Shown here piece after piece: positions 17,058-28,014 of a stretch of 64,000 bases of DNA. A program made the position numbers and the translations under genes. This DNA is from Microbulbifer bruguierae. Its GTDB lineage: Bacteria > Pseudomonadota > Gammaproteobacteria > Pseudomonadales > Cellvibrionaceae. How positions within the stretch are numbered: position 1 is the stretch's first letter; every line of letters begins with the position of its first letter. Under the pieces are notes generated by a model, which searched no databases, was not told where the DNA came from, and worked only from the letters and a program-made list of their open reading frames with translations. The DNA is taken from contig NZ_CP118605.1 in assembly GCF_029869925.1 (NCBI RefSeq), forward strand, positions 372,001-436,000, read 5' to 3'.

Positions 17058-19430
17058 ATGACGCAATCTATCCAGCCGTTTGCCGCCAAGAAACACATCC
17101 TGGCCTCCACCATCGGTGCAGCCGTTTTGAGCATCGCCGGCGGTGCGAGCGCTGCGCCGGAAATTGAAGAGGTGACTGTCACCGCGCAGATGCGCGCAGA
17201 GTCCCTGAAAGACGTACCCATGTCCGTCAGTGCCTTTTCTGGTGAGGCGATCAAGAATTCCAACCTCAGCGATTTCAAAGATCTGTTTGCCATTACACCC
17301 GGTATATCGGGCGATACCACCGATTCCTTCTTCGATACGGTGTCCGTACGCGGTGTGAATAACAACAGTTTTGGCACCGGTAGTGATCCGGCTCTGGGTG
17401 TGTTCCTTGATGGCGTTTACCAGAGTCGCACCGGTGCCACGCCGACCATGTATGACCTGGAACGGGTAGAGATCGTCAAGGGGCCTCAAGGTACCCTATT
17501 TGGGCGCAATACGGCGTCCGGTGCCATCGCGATGACTTCCCGCAAGCCTGGTGACGTTTTTGGTGGAGAAATCTCCATCAACGCCGGCCAGTACGGCCGG
17601 GCGAATTTCGAAGGGGCCGTGGACATGCCGGTGAGTGAGGATCTCGCGCTGCGCATATCCGGTATTCACCAGCAGGAAGACGGCCATGTGAAAAACCTTG
17701 AAGGCGGCCGTAAGCTGGGTGCCAGTGAAGCGGATGCCATGCGTGTGACCGCCGTTTACAGCGGGTTTGAGAACACTAGCATGACACTGCTCGCGCAGTA
17801 TGAAGACCGCATCAGTGACGGAACCATTTACCGGGCGCTGGGTACTGAAGGCGCCTATGATGAGGTTTACAACGACCAGCAGGGCACAGACCAAGCGGAA
17901 ATCGGCGATGTGATTTTCACTGTCGAACACCAGTTGGGGGATATCACTCTCAGCGCTATTAGCGGCTATAAAACCCACAACTACACCTATGTCGAGGACT
18001 TTGATGGGACCGCGCAGTCCATTGATACGTTTGTGCGCGATCAGTCCGGAGATTTTTTCAGTCAGGAATTCCGCCTGACTTCCGACAACTCAGGGCCCTT
18101 TAATTGGGTGCTGGGAGCGAGTTATTACCGGGAAAACCTGAACGCTTACTTTGCCGGCGTCGATTCCGAAGACTTCATCTGTGCTGGCGCCATGGAAGTC
18201 GACTACGAGCTGGATGTGGATTCATCCATGACCTGTGAAGAGCTCGCGCTGGCGTTTCCTGATGAAATGGACGATGCCTTCTGGACCGGTGGCGACCCTT
18301 GGGAGTATGCCCCAACCGAAGGCATGTCTATTCCGGGCGGTGTCCGGGTACCGAACGGCATGTCTGTAGAAGAGGCCTATACTCGCGGTGAATTCAGCGG
18401 CTGGGGTGTATTCGCGAATACCACCTTTGACCTCACCGAGGCCACCAGTCTCGGTCTGGGTGTGCGCTACACCGAAGACCACAAAAAATACACCGTGGAT
18501 TCTCCGTGGCCAGATACCTGGACCGGTGGCTGGAACTATCAGGCCATGTTTACCGATGGTCCGATTACCGGCGATAACACCTGGAGCAATATTTCCGGCC
18601 GTGCCACCGTGAATCACGATTTCAGCGATCGTGTCACCGCCTATGCCAGTGTGGCTACCGGTTACAAGTCCGGTGGTTTCGATTATCTGACCTACCGCGT
18701 AACTGATCCGGCCTTTGCAGAAGATCAGGATGCCTGGCTCGAAGAGTATGAGTGGACCGTCGATAGTGCTACCGGCGAGCCCAACAACTTTGATGAAGAA
18801 CAGGTTCTGTCCTATGAGCTTGGCGTGAAAGCGCGCTTGCTGGATAACCGATTGCATGTCAATGCGGCGGCATTTCAGTACACCTATGACAATCTGCAAC
18901 AGGCATTCTTTATCGGTGCCGCCGCCGTTACCCGTAATGTGGGAGAAAGCCAAGGGCGGGGTATGGAAGTGGATGCCCGCTGGTTGATCACCGATAGCCT
19001 CGACCTCTACCTGGGACTCGCCTGGCTGGATACCGAGTTCACCGGTGCGCCGGAAGAGTTGTGTGAGGATTGTGATGGTAACCAGATGGCATTCTCACCC
19101 GAGTTTTCCTCCGCTACCGTGCTGACTTATACCCGAGATCTGGGGTTCGGCACCATGGCGCTTTCCGGCGAATATACCTATACCGGTGAGCAGTTCGCCG
19201 ATCTCGAAAACACCGAGGAAGTGAAGCTGGCAAGCCGTAGCCTGGTAAACCTGCGGGCGTCGCTTACCGCCCCATCGGAAAAATGGACTGCGGGTCTGTA
19301 CGTCGAAAACCTTACAGGTGAGGAATACTACCACTGGGGCTACGCTGCAGCGGATTACAACCTGCCGGCTACCCAGACTGACCCCTCTCGCGGTCGTGTG
19401 GCGGGGGTTAATCTCGACTACCGATTCTGA
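17058..19430 (+). CDS. TonB-dependent outer-membrane receptor
   Basis: Outer-membrane active transporter of 790 residues. A signal peptide ends at about residue 33 (GGASA|AP), followed by a TonB-box-like EEVTVTAQM, a plug domain (residues about 45-165, including VSVRGVNNNSFGTGSDPALG and ERVEIVKGPQGTLFGRNT), and a 22-strand barrel ending in Phe (NLDYRF). Two cysteine pairs, C375/C393 and C669/C672, probably lie in external loops. The substrate is not evident: this branch, common in Cellvibrionales and sphingomonads, is often annotated as a siderophore receptor without proof. Its position after puuB and the shared operator suggest an amine or peptide-derived ligand. Confidence 0.93.
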   Translation: MTQSIQPFAAKKHILASTIGAAVLSIAGGASAAPEIEEVTVTAQMRAESLKDVPMSVSAFSGEAIKNSNLSDFKDLFAITPGISGDTTDSFFDTVSVRGVNNNSFGTGSDPALGVFLDGVYQSRTGATPTMYDLERVEIVKGPQGTLFGRNTASGAIAMTSRKPGDVFGGEISINAGQYGRANFEGAVDMPVSEDLALRISGIHQQEDGHVKNLEGGRKLGASEADAMRVTAVYSGFENTSMTLLAQYEDRISDGTIYRALGTEGAYDEVYNDQQGTDQAEIGDVIFTVEHQLGDITLSAISGYKTHNYTYVEDFDGTAQSIDTFVRDQSGDFFSQEFRLTSDNSGPFNWVLGASYYRENLNAYFAGVDSEDFICAGAMEVDYELDVDSSMTCEELALAFPDEMDDAFWTGGDPWEYAPTEGMSIPGGVRVPNGMSVEEAYTRGEFSGWGVFANTTFDLTEATSLGLGVRYTEDHKKYTVDSPWPDTWTGGWNYQAMFTDGPITGDNTWSNISGRATVNHDFSDRVTAYASVATGYKSGGFDYLTYRVTDPAFAEDQDAWLEEYEWTVDSATGEPNNFDEEQVLSYELGVKARLLDNRLHVNAAAFQYTYDNLQQAFFIGAAAVTRNVGESQGRGMEVDARWLITDSLDLYLGLAWLDTEFTGAPEELCEDCDGNQMAFSPEFSSATVLTYTRDLGFGTMALSGEYTYTGEQFADLENTEEVKLASRSLVNLRASLTAPSEKWTAGLYVENLTGEEYYHWGYAAADYNLPATQTDPSRGRVAGVNLDYRF

Positions 19431-19470
19431 TCCGCACGTTCGTTTTCGACCTTCGTCTCACAGGATGAGC

Positions 19471-19501
19471 AAAAAAGCCGGCAATGATTGCCGGCTTTTT
19501 T
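19471..19501 (+). terminator. terminator of the TonB receptor gene
   Basis: GCCGGCAA / TTGCCGGC stem with a TGA loop, preceded by six A's and followed by six T's, 40 bp after the stop codon. Confidence 0.93.
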
Positions 19502-19558
19502 GTTAATCAGGTGCTCTATTTGTGTTAAAAATGGCAACTCAGCAGAAAGGATTACGAA

Positions 19559-20239
19559 GTGTCGAGCGCAGAACAGAATCGCCGCAGAAATCAGTTGTCG
19601 CCGCGACGGGAGCCAGTACAGGCTCGGGCTCGCGAGCGCGCCCGCCAGATATTGGATACCACTGGTCGCCTGTTGGAGCAGGTAGGACTGAACGACCTAA
19701 CCACGATCCGCATCGCCAAGGAGCTGGGGGTTTCGGTGGGCTCTGTATATCACTACTTCCCTAACAAGCACGCGATTCTCTATGCGATGGGGGAGCAGTG
19801 GCTGGCCAGTCTTACCGAGCGTCTGGATGATCTGGCGGCGGGCAATCTGGAAGAACTGTCGCTGAAGAATTTTCTCGGTGACCTGTTGTTTCGCTGGGAA
19901 TCGGTCTATCGGGAACAGCGCGGCCTGCTGCCACTGGTGCAGGCAATGTGGGGAATCCCGGAGTTGCATGAGCTTGACCAGCGCCACGATGAGCTTGTGA
20001 TCAATCATCTGGTGGATATGTTCCGGCGACTCGGCTTTACCTGTCCGCCGAATGAAACCAACCGGTTGGCCCGTGCCACCCTGGAAACCTGTCACGCCAT
20101 GCTACTGGTTATTGTCAATCAGCAGGGAGTGCGCTCACGACGCACCCGGGAAGATCTGCTGAATATGTTGCTGGTGCTGTTGGAGCCCCACCGCAACGAC
20201 GAAACCCCCTCGGGCCTGGATGATGTGGAGGCGCCCTGA
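19559..20239 (+). CDS. TetR family transcriptional regulator
   Basis: One-component repressor of 226 residues. The N-terminal helix-turn-helix spans about residues 24-70, with IRIAKELGVSVGSVYHYFPNKHAILYAM being the recognisable core. The C-terminal ligand domain (from about residue 85) carries several Trp and Met residues. It starts at GTG 19559 after the TonB receptor terminator and ends six bases before the nucleotidase gene, so the two probably form an operon. It is the nearest free-standing repressor to the repeated operator at 15492-15533 and 16941-16962, but that link is only positional. Confidence 0.9.
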   Translation: MSSAEQNRRRNQLSPRREPVQARARERARQILDTTGRLLEQVGLNDLTTIRIAKELGVSVGSVYHYFPNKHAILYAMGEQWLASLTERLDDLAAGNLEELSLKNFLGDLLFRWESVYREQRGLLPLVQAMWGIPELHELDQRHDELVINHLVDMFRRLGFTCPPNETNRLARATLETCHAMLLVIVNQQGVRSRRTREDLLNMLLVLLEPHRNDETPSGLDDVEAP

Positions 20240-20245
20240 GACAAC

Positions 20246-21175
20246 ATGAGCAGCTCATCTAGTCCATCAATAGTCGCCAGCGGTAACAACAAACTCATTA
20301 TCGCGATTTCCTCGCGAGCGCTGTTCGATCTGCGCGAGAGCCACCAGGTATACGAAGAGCAGGGGGTGGAGGCGTTTGCGGCCTACCAGATTGAGCGCGA
20401 AAACGATGTGCTGCCAAAGGGGGAGGCGTTCTCCCTGGTCGAAAAATTTTTACAGATCAACCAGCGTCTCGACGGTGAGCCCAGGGTTGAGGTGATCCTG
20501 CTGTCGCGCAACAGTGCTGATACCGGGTTGCGCGTGTTCAACTCCATCGAGCACTATGGCCTGAACATCAGTCGTGCCGCGTTCTGTAATGGCGAAAGTC
20601 CTTATCGTTACATAGCCCCTTTTGGTTGCCATCTTTTTCTGTCGACCGATGGAAGCGATGTGCGACGTGCACTGGAGCAGGGTATCGCCGCGGCAACCCT
20701 TATTCCCGGAGGTGCGCGCCAGCGCGGCGATGACACTCTGCGTTTCGCATTTGATGGTGACGCGGTGATTTTTTCTGACGAGGCAGAGCAGATTTTCAAA
20801 CGTGATGGTCTTGCCGCCTTTACCACCGCAGAGCGCGCCTCCGCCAGGCAACCCTTGCAGGGCGGTCCCTTCAAAGGTTTTTTGGAAGCGCTACAGCAAC
20901 TGCAGGCAGAGTTTCATCCAGAAAGCTGTCCCATCCGAACAGCGCTGGTCACCGCGCGCTCCGCACCTGCACATGAGCGCGTAATCCGAACTCTGCGCGA
21001 ATGGAACATCCGCATCGACGAGTCCATTTTTCTTGGGGGGCTTCCAAAAGGGGAGTTCCTGCGGGCCTTTGGTGCCGATGTATTTTTTGATGACCAGCCC
21101 AACCACTGCGCTTCGGCAGCCGCCCATGTGGCAACCGGTCATGTCCCTCACGGCATTGCCAATGTCGAAGTGTAA
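20246..21175 (+). CDS. 5'-nucleotidase, NT5C1 / PF06189 type
   Basis: Cytosolic 5'-nucleotidase-like protein of 309 residues, expected to dephosphorylate nucleoside monophosphates. Markers of the family are IAISSRALFDLRESHQVYE near residue 20, VILLSRNSADTGLRVFNSIEHYGL, FLSTDGSDVRRAL, FDGDAVIFSDEAE, and FLGGLPKGEFLRAFGADVFFDDQ at the end. The GDAVIFSDE and FFDDQ aspartates fit a HAD-like active site. It begins six bases after the TetR gene. Bacterial members are poorly studied, so the physiological substrate is unknown. Confidence 0.85.
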   Translation: MSSSSSPSIVASGNNKLIIAISSRALFDLRESHQVYEEQGVEAFAAYQIERENDVLPKGEAFSLVEKFLQINQRLDGEPRVEVILLSRNSADTGLRVFNSIEHYGLNISRAAFCNGESPYRYIAPFGCHLFLSTDGSDVRRALEQGIAAATLIPGGARQRGDDTLRFAFDGDAVIFSDEAEQIFKRDGLAAFTTAERASARQPLQGGPFKGFLEALQQLQAEFHPESCPIRTALVTARSAPAHERVIRTLREWNIRIDESIFLGGLPKGEFLRAFGADVFFDDQPNHCASAAAHVATGHVPHGIANVEV

Positions 21176-21253
21176 ATCGGTGTAACCGCTTCTCGCCGGC
21201 GTTTCATTCTGTAACTCTTTTCAACACGATTGTCATTTGTCGAGGTTTATCTG

Positions 21254-21283
21254 TTGGCTCGCTGCAGGTTTCGCTGCTATGCT
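21254..21283 (+). promoter_or_regulatory. candidate cysB promoter
   Basis: TTGGCT (21254-21259) and TATGCT (21278-21283) are 18 bp apart, about 100 bp before the cysB start. Confidence 0.45.
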
Positions 21284-21373
21284 TTTGCCGCATATAGGTA
21301 TAGAGTTTTTATAACCAACAGTTGGCGTAAAAATGAGCATTGTCAGTGCCTGACGAGTGCTGCCAACGTTTGA

Positions 21374-22360
<987 letters not shown>

Positions 22361-22381
22361 ATATTCCTCCAGACAGAGACG

Positions 22382-22412
22382 AAAAAGCCCGGGCAAAATG
22401 GCCGGGCTTTTC
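22382..22412. terminator. bidirectional terminator between cysB and the CxxC protein gene
   Basis: Ten-bp stem AAAAGCCCGG / CCGGGCTTTT with a nine-base loop. T-runs are four on the plus strand and five on the minus strand. Confidence 0.85.
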
Positions 22413-22441
22413 GGTGTGCTTTGATATCAGGGGCTGCCTGG

Positions 22442-22723
22442 TCAGGCTGAGGCTTTGTTCAAAACCTCTTTGACAAATTTGAAGTACACCGTATAAACCT
22501 CTGGTTCCTGACCCTCTGCTTCCACTACAAAAAATGGCGCACGCTGAACATTAAGGCGCTGCGCCATTTGCATGCCAGGGCTTTGAGGATCTCGCTCGTC
22601 GGCAATCAATACCTGATCGAGAAACTTTTCCTGGTCGTTTTCCTTGAGCTTTTGTTCTACATCCCGGCACTTCGCACACAGAGAACCATCGGCAAGAATT
22701 TTTTTGACCAGGGTAATACGCAT
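22442..22723 (-). CDS. small thioredoxin-fold protein with CxxC
   Basis: A 93-residue protein with a glutaredoxin/thioredoxin-like pattern: a beta strand, then SLCAKC (CxxC) near residues 16-19, a charged helix, DERDPQSPGM, and a cis-Pro-like RAPFFVVE. Function is unknown. I recall small proteins of this kind next to cysB and cysH in pseudomonads; that memory suggests a partner for PAPS/APS reductase, but cysH is not visible here. ATG 22723 is the clear start. It converges on cysB with a shared terminator. A dithiol electron carrier is the simplest guess. Confidence 0.7.
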   Translation of the reverse strand: MRITLVKKILADGSLCAKCRDVEQKLKENDQEKFLDQVLIADERDPQSPGMQMAQRLNVQRAPFFVVEAEGQEPEVYTVYFKFVKEVLNKASA

Positions 22724-22930
22724 CTGTCACTGCCTTATGTTAATGCGGACCAACTGCTGCCCGGATCATTCCGGACCTGCATGAATTCGGTTGAGAGAAA
22801 TAGTGGCGCGGAATCTACCAGAGGCAGCGGGTTCAGGGAAATACCAAACGGCGATAGCTCTATAACTGTCGTGACGGCCTGAGGTTGGCTGCAGAACTCA
22901 TTGTACAAGTCATCGGGAGGATTGCCGGAA

Positions 22931-24295
22931 TCAGGGAAACCGGCTCTCGAGTGTTTCCAGAATCAGCCGGACTTTATCGAGACACTCCCTGTGCTCGGCG
23001 GCTGGGTCCGAGTCGGCCACGATACCGCCGCCGGCGGCACAGCTGATCTTGCCAGCGGCGGCCGTCAGTGTCCGAATAGCAATATTGGTATCGGCGCGGC
23101 CGCAGCTGCTGATGTAGCCGATGCTCCCGCAGTAAGCACCCCGGGGACTCAATTCCAGCTCGCGAATAATTTCCATCGCGCGGCGCTTGGGAGCGCCAGT
23201 AATCGACCCGCCGGGGAAACAGGCTTCCAGTACCTGTGGGAATTCCACGTCTTCCGGAACCTGCCCGGTAATGGTGCTCACCAGGTGGTGGACATTGGCA
23301 AAGCTCTGCAGCTCGAAAAGTGCCGGTACCCGCACGCTGCCGCGGCGGCACACTTTGCCAAAGTCATTGCGCAGCAGATCGACAATCATCAGGTTTTCCG
23401 CGCGGTCTTTGCGGCTGGCCATAAGGGACCTGGCGAACGCGGAGTCCTCCACCGGGTCGCCACTGCGGGGAGCTGTGCCTTTGATCGGCTCGGTCTGCAG
23501 AAAGCTGCCGTCGGCGCGAATAAAGCGCTCGGGAGAAAGACTGAGGAGCTGCCCTTCCGGTAGGGCAAGAAACGCGGAGAATGGGCCCGCTACCCTCTGC
23601 CGCAAGGCCAGATACGCGGCGAAGGTATTGCCTTCGTAGCACGCATCAAAGCGTTGGGTGAAGTTCGCCTGATAGATGTCACCAGCGCGAATGTATTCGA
23701 GGATGCGCGAGATCTGAGCCTGATACTGCTCGGCGGTGAACTCATGCTTGAACGTAGAAGTCAGGCGGAAGTGTTCCGCCGCCGGCGTCCTGTGCCAATC
23801 CAGGCCACTAAATCGTGCGCGCAGGTCCCGTTTTTGCGGTTCGGTGCAGGCTGGATGAAACACCAGGTGACTGGCTTGTAACTGGTGATCGACGATCAGC
23901 GCCCAGGTGTAAAGTCCGAAGTAGCCGCCGGGCAACGGTGTTTTGCGATTGTCCGGTGGCAGAAAGTTGCTACTGCTACCAATTTCATAGCCTGCGTAGC
24001 CGATTACACCACCGCAGAACGGGAGTTGTTGATCTTCTTCCTGGGGCGCCAGTTCGCACAGAAGGTCGTCTATCTGTTGGAAAGGCGTGTTGCTGTCTGC
24101 ACTCAATCGCAGATCTGATATCGGGTCGGCACTGAGTATGTCAAAGCGGCCGCCGCGAGCACTGGGATTTCCGGAGTCTAACCAAACGGGGCAGGGCAGA
24201 TCCGCCAGCGCTGCGAATGCGGCACCGGTATTCATCGAATAAGGCAGGGAAATGATTTGCAAAACGTCAACCAGATATCCGGGCACACTCACCAC
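22931..24295 (-). CDS. pabB: aminodeoxychorismate synthase component I
   Basis: Makes 4-amino-4-deoxychorismate from chorismate with ammonia supplied by PabA; its product is the substrate of PabC, encoded at the left edge of the window. The protein has up to 454 residues. Chorismate-enzyme motifs are intact: IYQANFTQRF, LSLSPERFI, the PIKGTAPR motif (PabB form), DLLRNDFGKVC, and FPGGSITGAPKRRAME. The start is uncertain: GTG 24295, a nearby GTG/TTG, or the ATG 19 codons in; homologues usually include the SLPY segment, so an upstream start is favoured. A structured leader lies upstream. Confidence 0.92.
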   Translation of the reverse strand: MVSVPGYLVDVLQIISLPYSMNTGAAFAALADLPCPVWLDSGNPSARGGRFDILSADPISDLRLSADSNTPFQQIDDLLCELAPQEEDQQLPFCGGVIGYAGYEIGSSSNFLPPDNRKTPLPGGYFGLYTWALIVDHQLQASHLVFHPACTEPQKRDLRARFSGLDWHRTPAAEHFRLTSTFKHEFTAEQYQAQISRILEYIRAGDIYQANFTQRFDACYEGNTFAAYLALRQRVAGPFSAFLALPEGQLLSLSPERFIRADGSFLQTEPIKGTAPRSGDPVEDSAFARSLMASRKDRAENLMIVDLLRNDFGKVCRRGSVRVPALFELQSFANVHHLVSTITGQVPEDVEFPQVLEACFPGGSITGAPKRRAMEIIRELELSPRGAYCGSIGYISSCGRADTNIAIRTLTAAAGKISCAAGGGIVADSDPAAEHRECLDKVRLILETLESRFP

Positions 24296-24360
24296 AAAGA
24301 GTGCACCATTTGAGCGGAGCTACTTTACTCCAAAACCAGCCCTGCGCCTATTCACTTCAA

Positions 24361-24430
24361 GGCGTTTCCCGCTAGCTGTGGCATAGCTCCAGGCTGGCCC
24401 GAGGTTACCTCGAAACACCCATCTAGCGGG
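24361..24430 (-). other. possible pseudoknotted leader RNA of pabB
   Basis: Two overlapping pairings cross each other: 24368-24375 (CCCGCTAG) with 24423-24430 (CTAGCGGG), and 24361-24368 (GGCGTTTC) with 24412-24419 (GAAACACC, one G-U on the minus strand). A third hairpin, CGAGG/CCTCG at 24400-24412, sits between. In the pabB direction this is 66-135 nt before the start. The crossed order is that of a pseudoknot. No known riboswitch class was recognised. Confidence 0.4.
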
Positions 24431-24485
24431 CGCTTATCACGGCTGCCGGCAACGAGTTGTCAGAATCCTGTGCCCTTAACAAAAT

Positions 24486-25352
24486 CTAGCTGATTTTACG
24501 CTCGATTCCTGCCTGGGACATCAGGCGGGTAGCGAGTTCCTCTACCGAGAGTTCGGTGGCGTCCAGGTAGGGGATTTGGCTGCGCCGCAACATCTGTTCA
24601 ACTTGGCGCACTTCAAATTCGCACTGCTCAGGCGAGGCGTAGCGGCTATTGGCCCTGCGTTCCTGGCGGATACTCATCAGGCGGCGGGGATCAATGGTGA
24701 GCCCGAAAAGTTTGTGTTGAAAGGGACGCAGTATTTTCGGCAGCGCGGTAGAGTCCATGTCCTCTTCCGTGATCGGGTAGTTCGCGGCGCGCAAGCCGAA
24801 CTGCAGGGCGAGGTAGAGGCAGGTCGGGGTTTTACCTGAGCGCGAGACGCCCACCAGAATAATATCGGCACTTTCAAATTCGCGGGTGCGGCGACCGTCG
24901 TCGTTGTCCATGGCAAAGTGAACGGCATCGATACGCGCGGTATAGCGGCGATCATTGGCGATACCGTGTGAAATGCCGACGGTGTGTGCGGGATCAGTGC
25001 CGAACAGGGCGGCGAGTGGCGCGAGATAGCTTTCAAACACATCGAGCATCAACGCAGAGCTTTGATGCAATTGCCTGCGAATGTCGTCCGAGATGATGCT
25101 GGAGATGACTATTGGCTGTAGGCCGGATTCACTCGCGGCGCGCTCGATACGATGAAGTACCTGGTTGAGCCGTTCATCCGAGTCCACATAGGGCAGGGTT
25201 ACCTGTTCGACCTGCTGATTGCGAAACTGTGCCAGCAGGCTGTGGCCAATGGCTTCCACGGTGAGGCCGGTGCCGTCGGAGATGAAAAATGCCGTGCGCT
25301 TTTTGTAGTCGGTGGTTTCCGGTGCTGTGACGCCAGCGCGTATTTCACTCAT
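24486..25352 (-). CDS. ppsR: PEP synthase regulatory protein (kinase/pyrophosphorylase)
   Basis: Bifunctional DUF299-family enzyme that inactivates PEP synthase by ADP-dependent phosphorylation of a threonine and reactivates it by phosphate-dependent removal. The 288-residue protein shows FFISDGTGLTVEAIGHSLL at the N-terminus and the P-loop VGVSRSGKTPTCLYLA near residue 155; YASPEQCEFEVRQVE follows. It is encoded divergently from ppsA, the normal arrangement, with a 256-bp shared control region. The target Thr is present in the PpsA encoded next door. Confidence 0.95.
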   Translation of the reverse strand: MSEIRAGVTAPETTDYKKRTAFFISDGTGLTVEAIGHSLLAQFRNQQVEQVTLPYVDSDERLNQVLHRIERAASESGLQPIVISSIISDDIRRQLHQSSALMLDVFESYLAPLAALFGTDPAHTVGISHGIANDRRYTARIDAVHFAMDNDDGRRTREFESADIILVGVSRSGKTPTCLYLALQFGLRAANYPITEEDMDSTALPKILRPFQHKLFGLTIDPRRLMSIRQERRANSRYASPEQCEFEVRQVEQMLRRSQIPYLDATELSVEELATRLMSQAGIERKIS

Positions 25353-25567
25353 GGTCTCTGGTTTCCTGGTTTCGCATCGGCATTTGACGGATGGCGGTTG
25401 AATAATTTTGTTAATGGTATATCACTGCCCACGAAAATTCGTGTGTGCAATTTGGCATCCGCCCAAGGCCAGGAATCTCGGCTGCTCCCAATTCTTGTAG
25501 GAGAATTACAACAAAAATAGCGCAATTTTGGCCGGGTTTGCGGGGTATTATTTACAAATCCCATCCT

Positions 25568-25573
25568 TATAAT
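25568..25573 (+). promoter_or_regulatory. -10 element of the ppsA promoter
   Basis: Perfect TATAAT, 36 bp before the ppsA start. The -35 position (GTATTA at 17 bp) is poor, suggesting activation by a bound factor in the ppsR/ppsA intergenic space. Confidence 0.5.
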
Positions 25574-25608
25574 CTGCCGCCAGAACAGTAGTTGCAGAGG
25601 GCAATCCA

Positions 25609-27972
25609 TTGACCACTTACACCATCGATTTCGCGAAGCTGGGCATGGCGGATGTCGACAAGGTCGGCGGCAAAAACGCATCCCTGGGGGAAATGATTTC
25701 CTCCCTTTCCGGGGCCGGAGTCAGTGTTCCGGGCGGCTTTGCCACTACCGCGGACGCTTTTCGCGAATTTCTCGCCGGTGCACAGCTGGATACCCGTATC
25801 GCTGAGCGACTGCAGGGTCTGGATGTTGAGGACGTTATTGCGCTGGCCGCCGCCGGTGACGAAATTCGCAACTGGCTGCTAGACACCCCATTTCCCGCAC
25901 AGCTGGAGGCGGAAATTCGCTCTGGCTACGAGGCTCTTGGCGGCGGTGAGACCGCTGTAGCGGTGCGCTCCTCCGCAACCGCGGAAGATCTGCCAGATGC
26001 GTCTTTCGCCGGTCAGCAGGAAACCTTCCTGAATATCCGCGGCATCGACGCGGTACTGCAGGCGGTCAAAGAGGTCTTTGCCTCCTTGTACAACGACCGT
26101 GCAATCGCTTACCGGGTACACACTGGCTACGCGGACGTAGGCGTGGCCCTGTCTGCGGGTATCCAGCACATGGTGCGCAGTGAAACCGGTGCCTCCGGGG
26201 TAATGTTCACACTGGATACCGAAAGCGGTTTCCGCGATGTGATTTTCATTACCGCAGCCTACGGTCTCGGTGAGACGGTAGTACAGGGGGCGGTGAATCC
26301 GGACGAATTCTACCTGTACAAGCCGGCCCTGGATGCCGGGCGCCCGGCCATCCTGCGCCGCAATCGCGGAAGCAAGGCAATCAAGATGGTTTACGACCAG
26401 AGCGGCGAATGTGGCCGTTCCGTCAAAACCGTGCAGGTGGCGGAAGCGGATCGCCTGCGCTTTTCCCTGAGCGACACCGAGCTTACAGATCTGGCCATTC
26501 AGGCTCGCCGTATCGAAGAACACTACCAGCGCCCGATGGACATTGAATGGGCTAAAGACGGTGATACTGGCAAGCTGTTTATTGTCCAGGCGCGTCCGGA
26601 GACCGTGCGCTCCCGCGATACCGGCACCAGTATCGAGCGTTACAAGTTGCATGAGCGTAGCGATATCCTCTGCGAGGGCCGGGCTATCGGTCAGCGCATC
26701 GGCGCCGGTCGCGTGCGGGTGTTGGAGTCCGTTGAGGACATGGCCAAAATGCAGGACGGTGAGGTGCTGGTCACCGACATGACCGACCCGGATTGGGAGC
26801 CGGTACTAAAAAAAGCCAGTGCGATTGTGACCAACCGCGGTGGCCGTACCTGTCACGCGGCGATCATCGCGCGCGAGCTGGGTATTCCCGCCGTAGTGGG
26901 TTGTGGCGATGCCACTGAAAAGCTGTCCACCGGTACACCGGTTACCGTCACCTGTGCCGAAGGCGATGCGGGCTTCGTCATGGCAGGTGAGCTTGACTTC
27001 GAGCGTTCGCTCACCGAAGTCAGCGATATGCCGGATCTGCCGTTTAAAATCATGCTGAATGTCGGTAACCCGGATCGCGCCTTTGCCTTCTCCAACCTGC
27101 CGAACCAGGGTGTCGGACTTGCGCGACTGGAGTTTATCCTGAACCGCATGATCGGCATTCACCCCAAGGCACTGCTGGAGCTGGACAAGCTGCCGATGGA
27201 TCTGCAAAAGAACATCCGCAACCGCATCGGTGGCTACGCGTCTCCAGAAGAGTTTATCGTCGAAAAGCTTGTGGAGGGCATCTCCACCCTGGCGGCGGCC
27301 TTTGCCCCCAACCGCACGATCGTGCGCTTGTCGGACTTCAAGTCGAACGAGTACGCGCACCTGGTCGGCGGGCAGATGTACGAGCCCAGTGAAGAAAACC
27401 CCATGCTGGGCTTCCGCGGCGCTTCGCGTTATCGCTCCAAGGACTTCCGCGAGTGCTTTGCGCTGGAATGCCGTGCACTGAAAAAGGTGCGCGACGAAAT
27501 GGGGCTCACCAATGTAGAAATCATGGTGCCTTTCGTGCGCACACCGGACGAGGCGCGTCAGGTTGTCGAGCTGTTGGAACAGAACGGTCTGAAACGTGGA
27601 GAGAATGGCCTCAAGGTCATCATGATGTGCGAACTCCCGTCCAATGCCTTACTGGCGGACGAGTTCCTGCAATATTTCGACGGTTTTTCCATCGGTTCCA
27701 ATGACCTGACCCAGCTGACGCTGGGGCTGGACCGTGATTCCGGCCTGGTGGCGGAACTGTTTGATGAGCGTGACCCAGCGGTGAAAATGCTGCTGTCCCG
27801 CGCCATCCAGGCCTGTAAAAATGCCGGTAAATATGTCGGTATCTGTGGCCAGGGGCCGTCAGATCACAAGGACTTTGCGCAGTGGTTGATGGAAGAGGGG
27901 ATCGACAGTGTTTCCCTGAACCCGGACACCGCGGTGGATACCTGGCTGTATCTGGCGAACTCTCAGGCGTAA
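25609..27972 (+). CDS. ppsA: phosphoenolpyruvate synthase
   Basis: Converts pyruvate and ATP to PEP, AMP and phosphate, the entry to gluconeogenesis from pyruvate, lactate and, with the glyoxylate shunt, C2 carbon. The 787-residue protein has the ATP-grasp domain ([32 protein letters not shown]), the swivelling phosphohistidine domain with H416 in [21 protein letters not shown], and the PEP/pyruvate barrel ending in the [14 protein letters not shown] and [10 protein letters not shown] motifs. T414, two residues before the histidine, is the expected PpsR target. The start is TTG 25609, the only candidate that gives [12 protein letters not shown]. Confidence 0.97.
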   Translation: MTTYTIDFAKLGMADVDKVGGKNASLGEMISSLSGAGVSVPGGFATTADAFREFLAGAQLDTRIAERLQGLDVEDVIALAAAGDEIRNWLLDTPFPAQLEAEIRSGYEALGGGETAVAVRSSATAEDLPDASFAGQQETFLNIRGIDAVLQAVKEVFASLYNDRAIAYRVHTGYADVGVALSAGIQHMVRSETGASGVMFTLDTESGFRDVIFITAAYGLGETVVQGAVNPDEFYLYKPALDAGRPAILRRNRGSKAIKMVYDQSGECGRSVKTVQVAEADRLRFSLSDTELTDLAIQARRIEEHYQRPMDIEWAKDGDTGKLFIVQARPETVRSRDTGTSIERYKLHERSDILCEGRAIGQRIGAGRVRVLESVEDMAKMQDGEVLVTDMTDPDWEPVLKKASAIVTNRGGRTCHAAIIARELGIPAVVGCGDATEKLSTGTPVTVTCAEGDAGFVMAGELDFERSLTEVSDMPDLPFKIMLNVGNPDRAFAFSNLPNQGVGLARLEFILNRMIGIHPKALLELDKLPMDLQKNIRNRIGGYASPEEFIVEKLVEGISTLAAAFAPNRTIVRLSDFKSNEYAHLVGGQMYEPSEENPMLGFRGASRYRSKDFRECFALECRALKKVRDEMGLTNVEIMVPFVRTPDEARQVVELLEQNGLKRGENGLKVIMMCELPSNALLADEFLQYFDGFSIGSNDLTQLTLGLDRDSGLVAELFDERDPAVKMLLSRAIQACKNAGKYVGICGQGPSDHKDFAQWLMEEGIDSVSLNPDTAVDTWLYLANSQA

Positions 27973-28014
27973 GGAAAACCCAGAACCTTGCCGCGCAGCC
28001 CTGCTCCGGAACTG

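Noticed and set aside
24361..24430. THF or ZTP riboswitch, or a small SRP RNA
   Set aside because: Considered because of the folate gene downstream, but none of the conserved core sequences of these RNAs is present.
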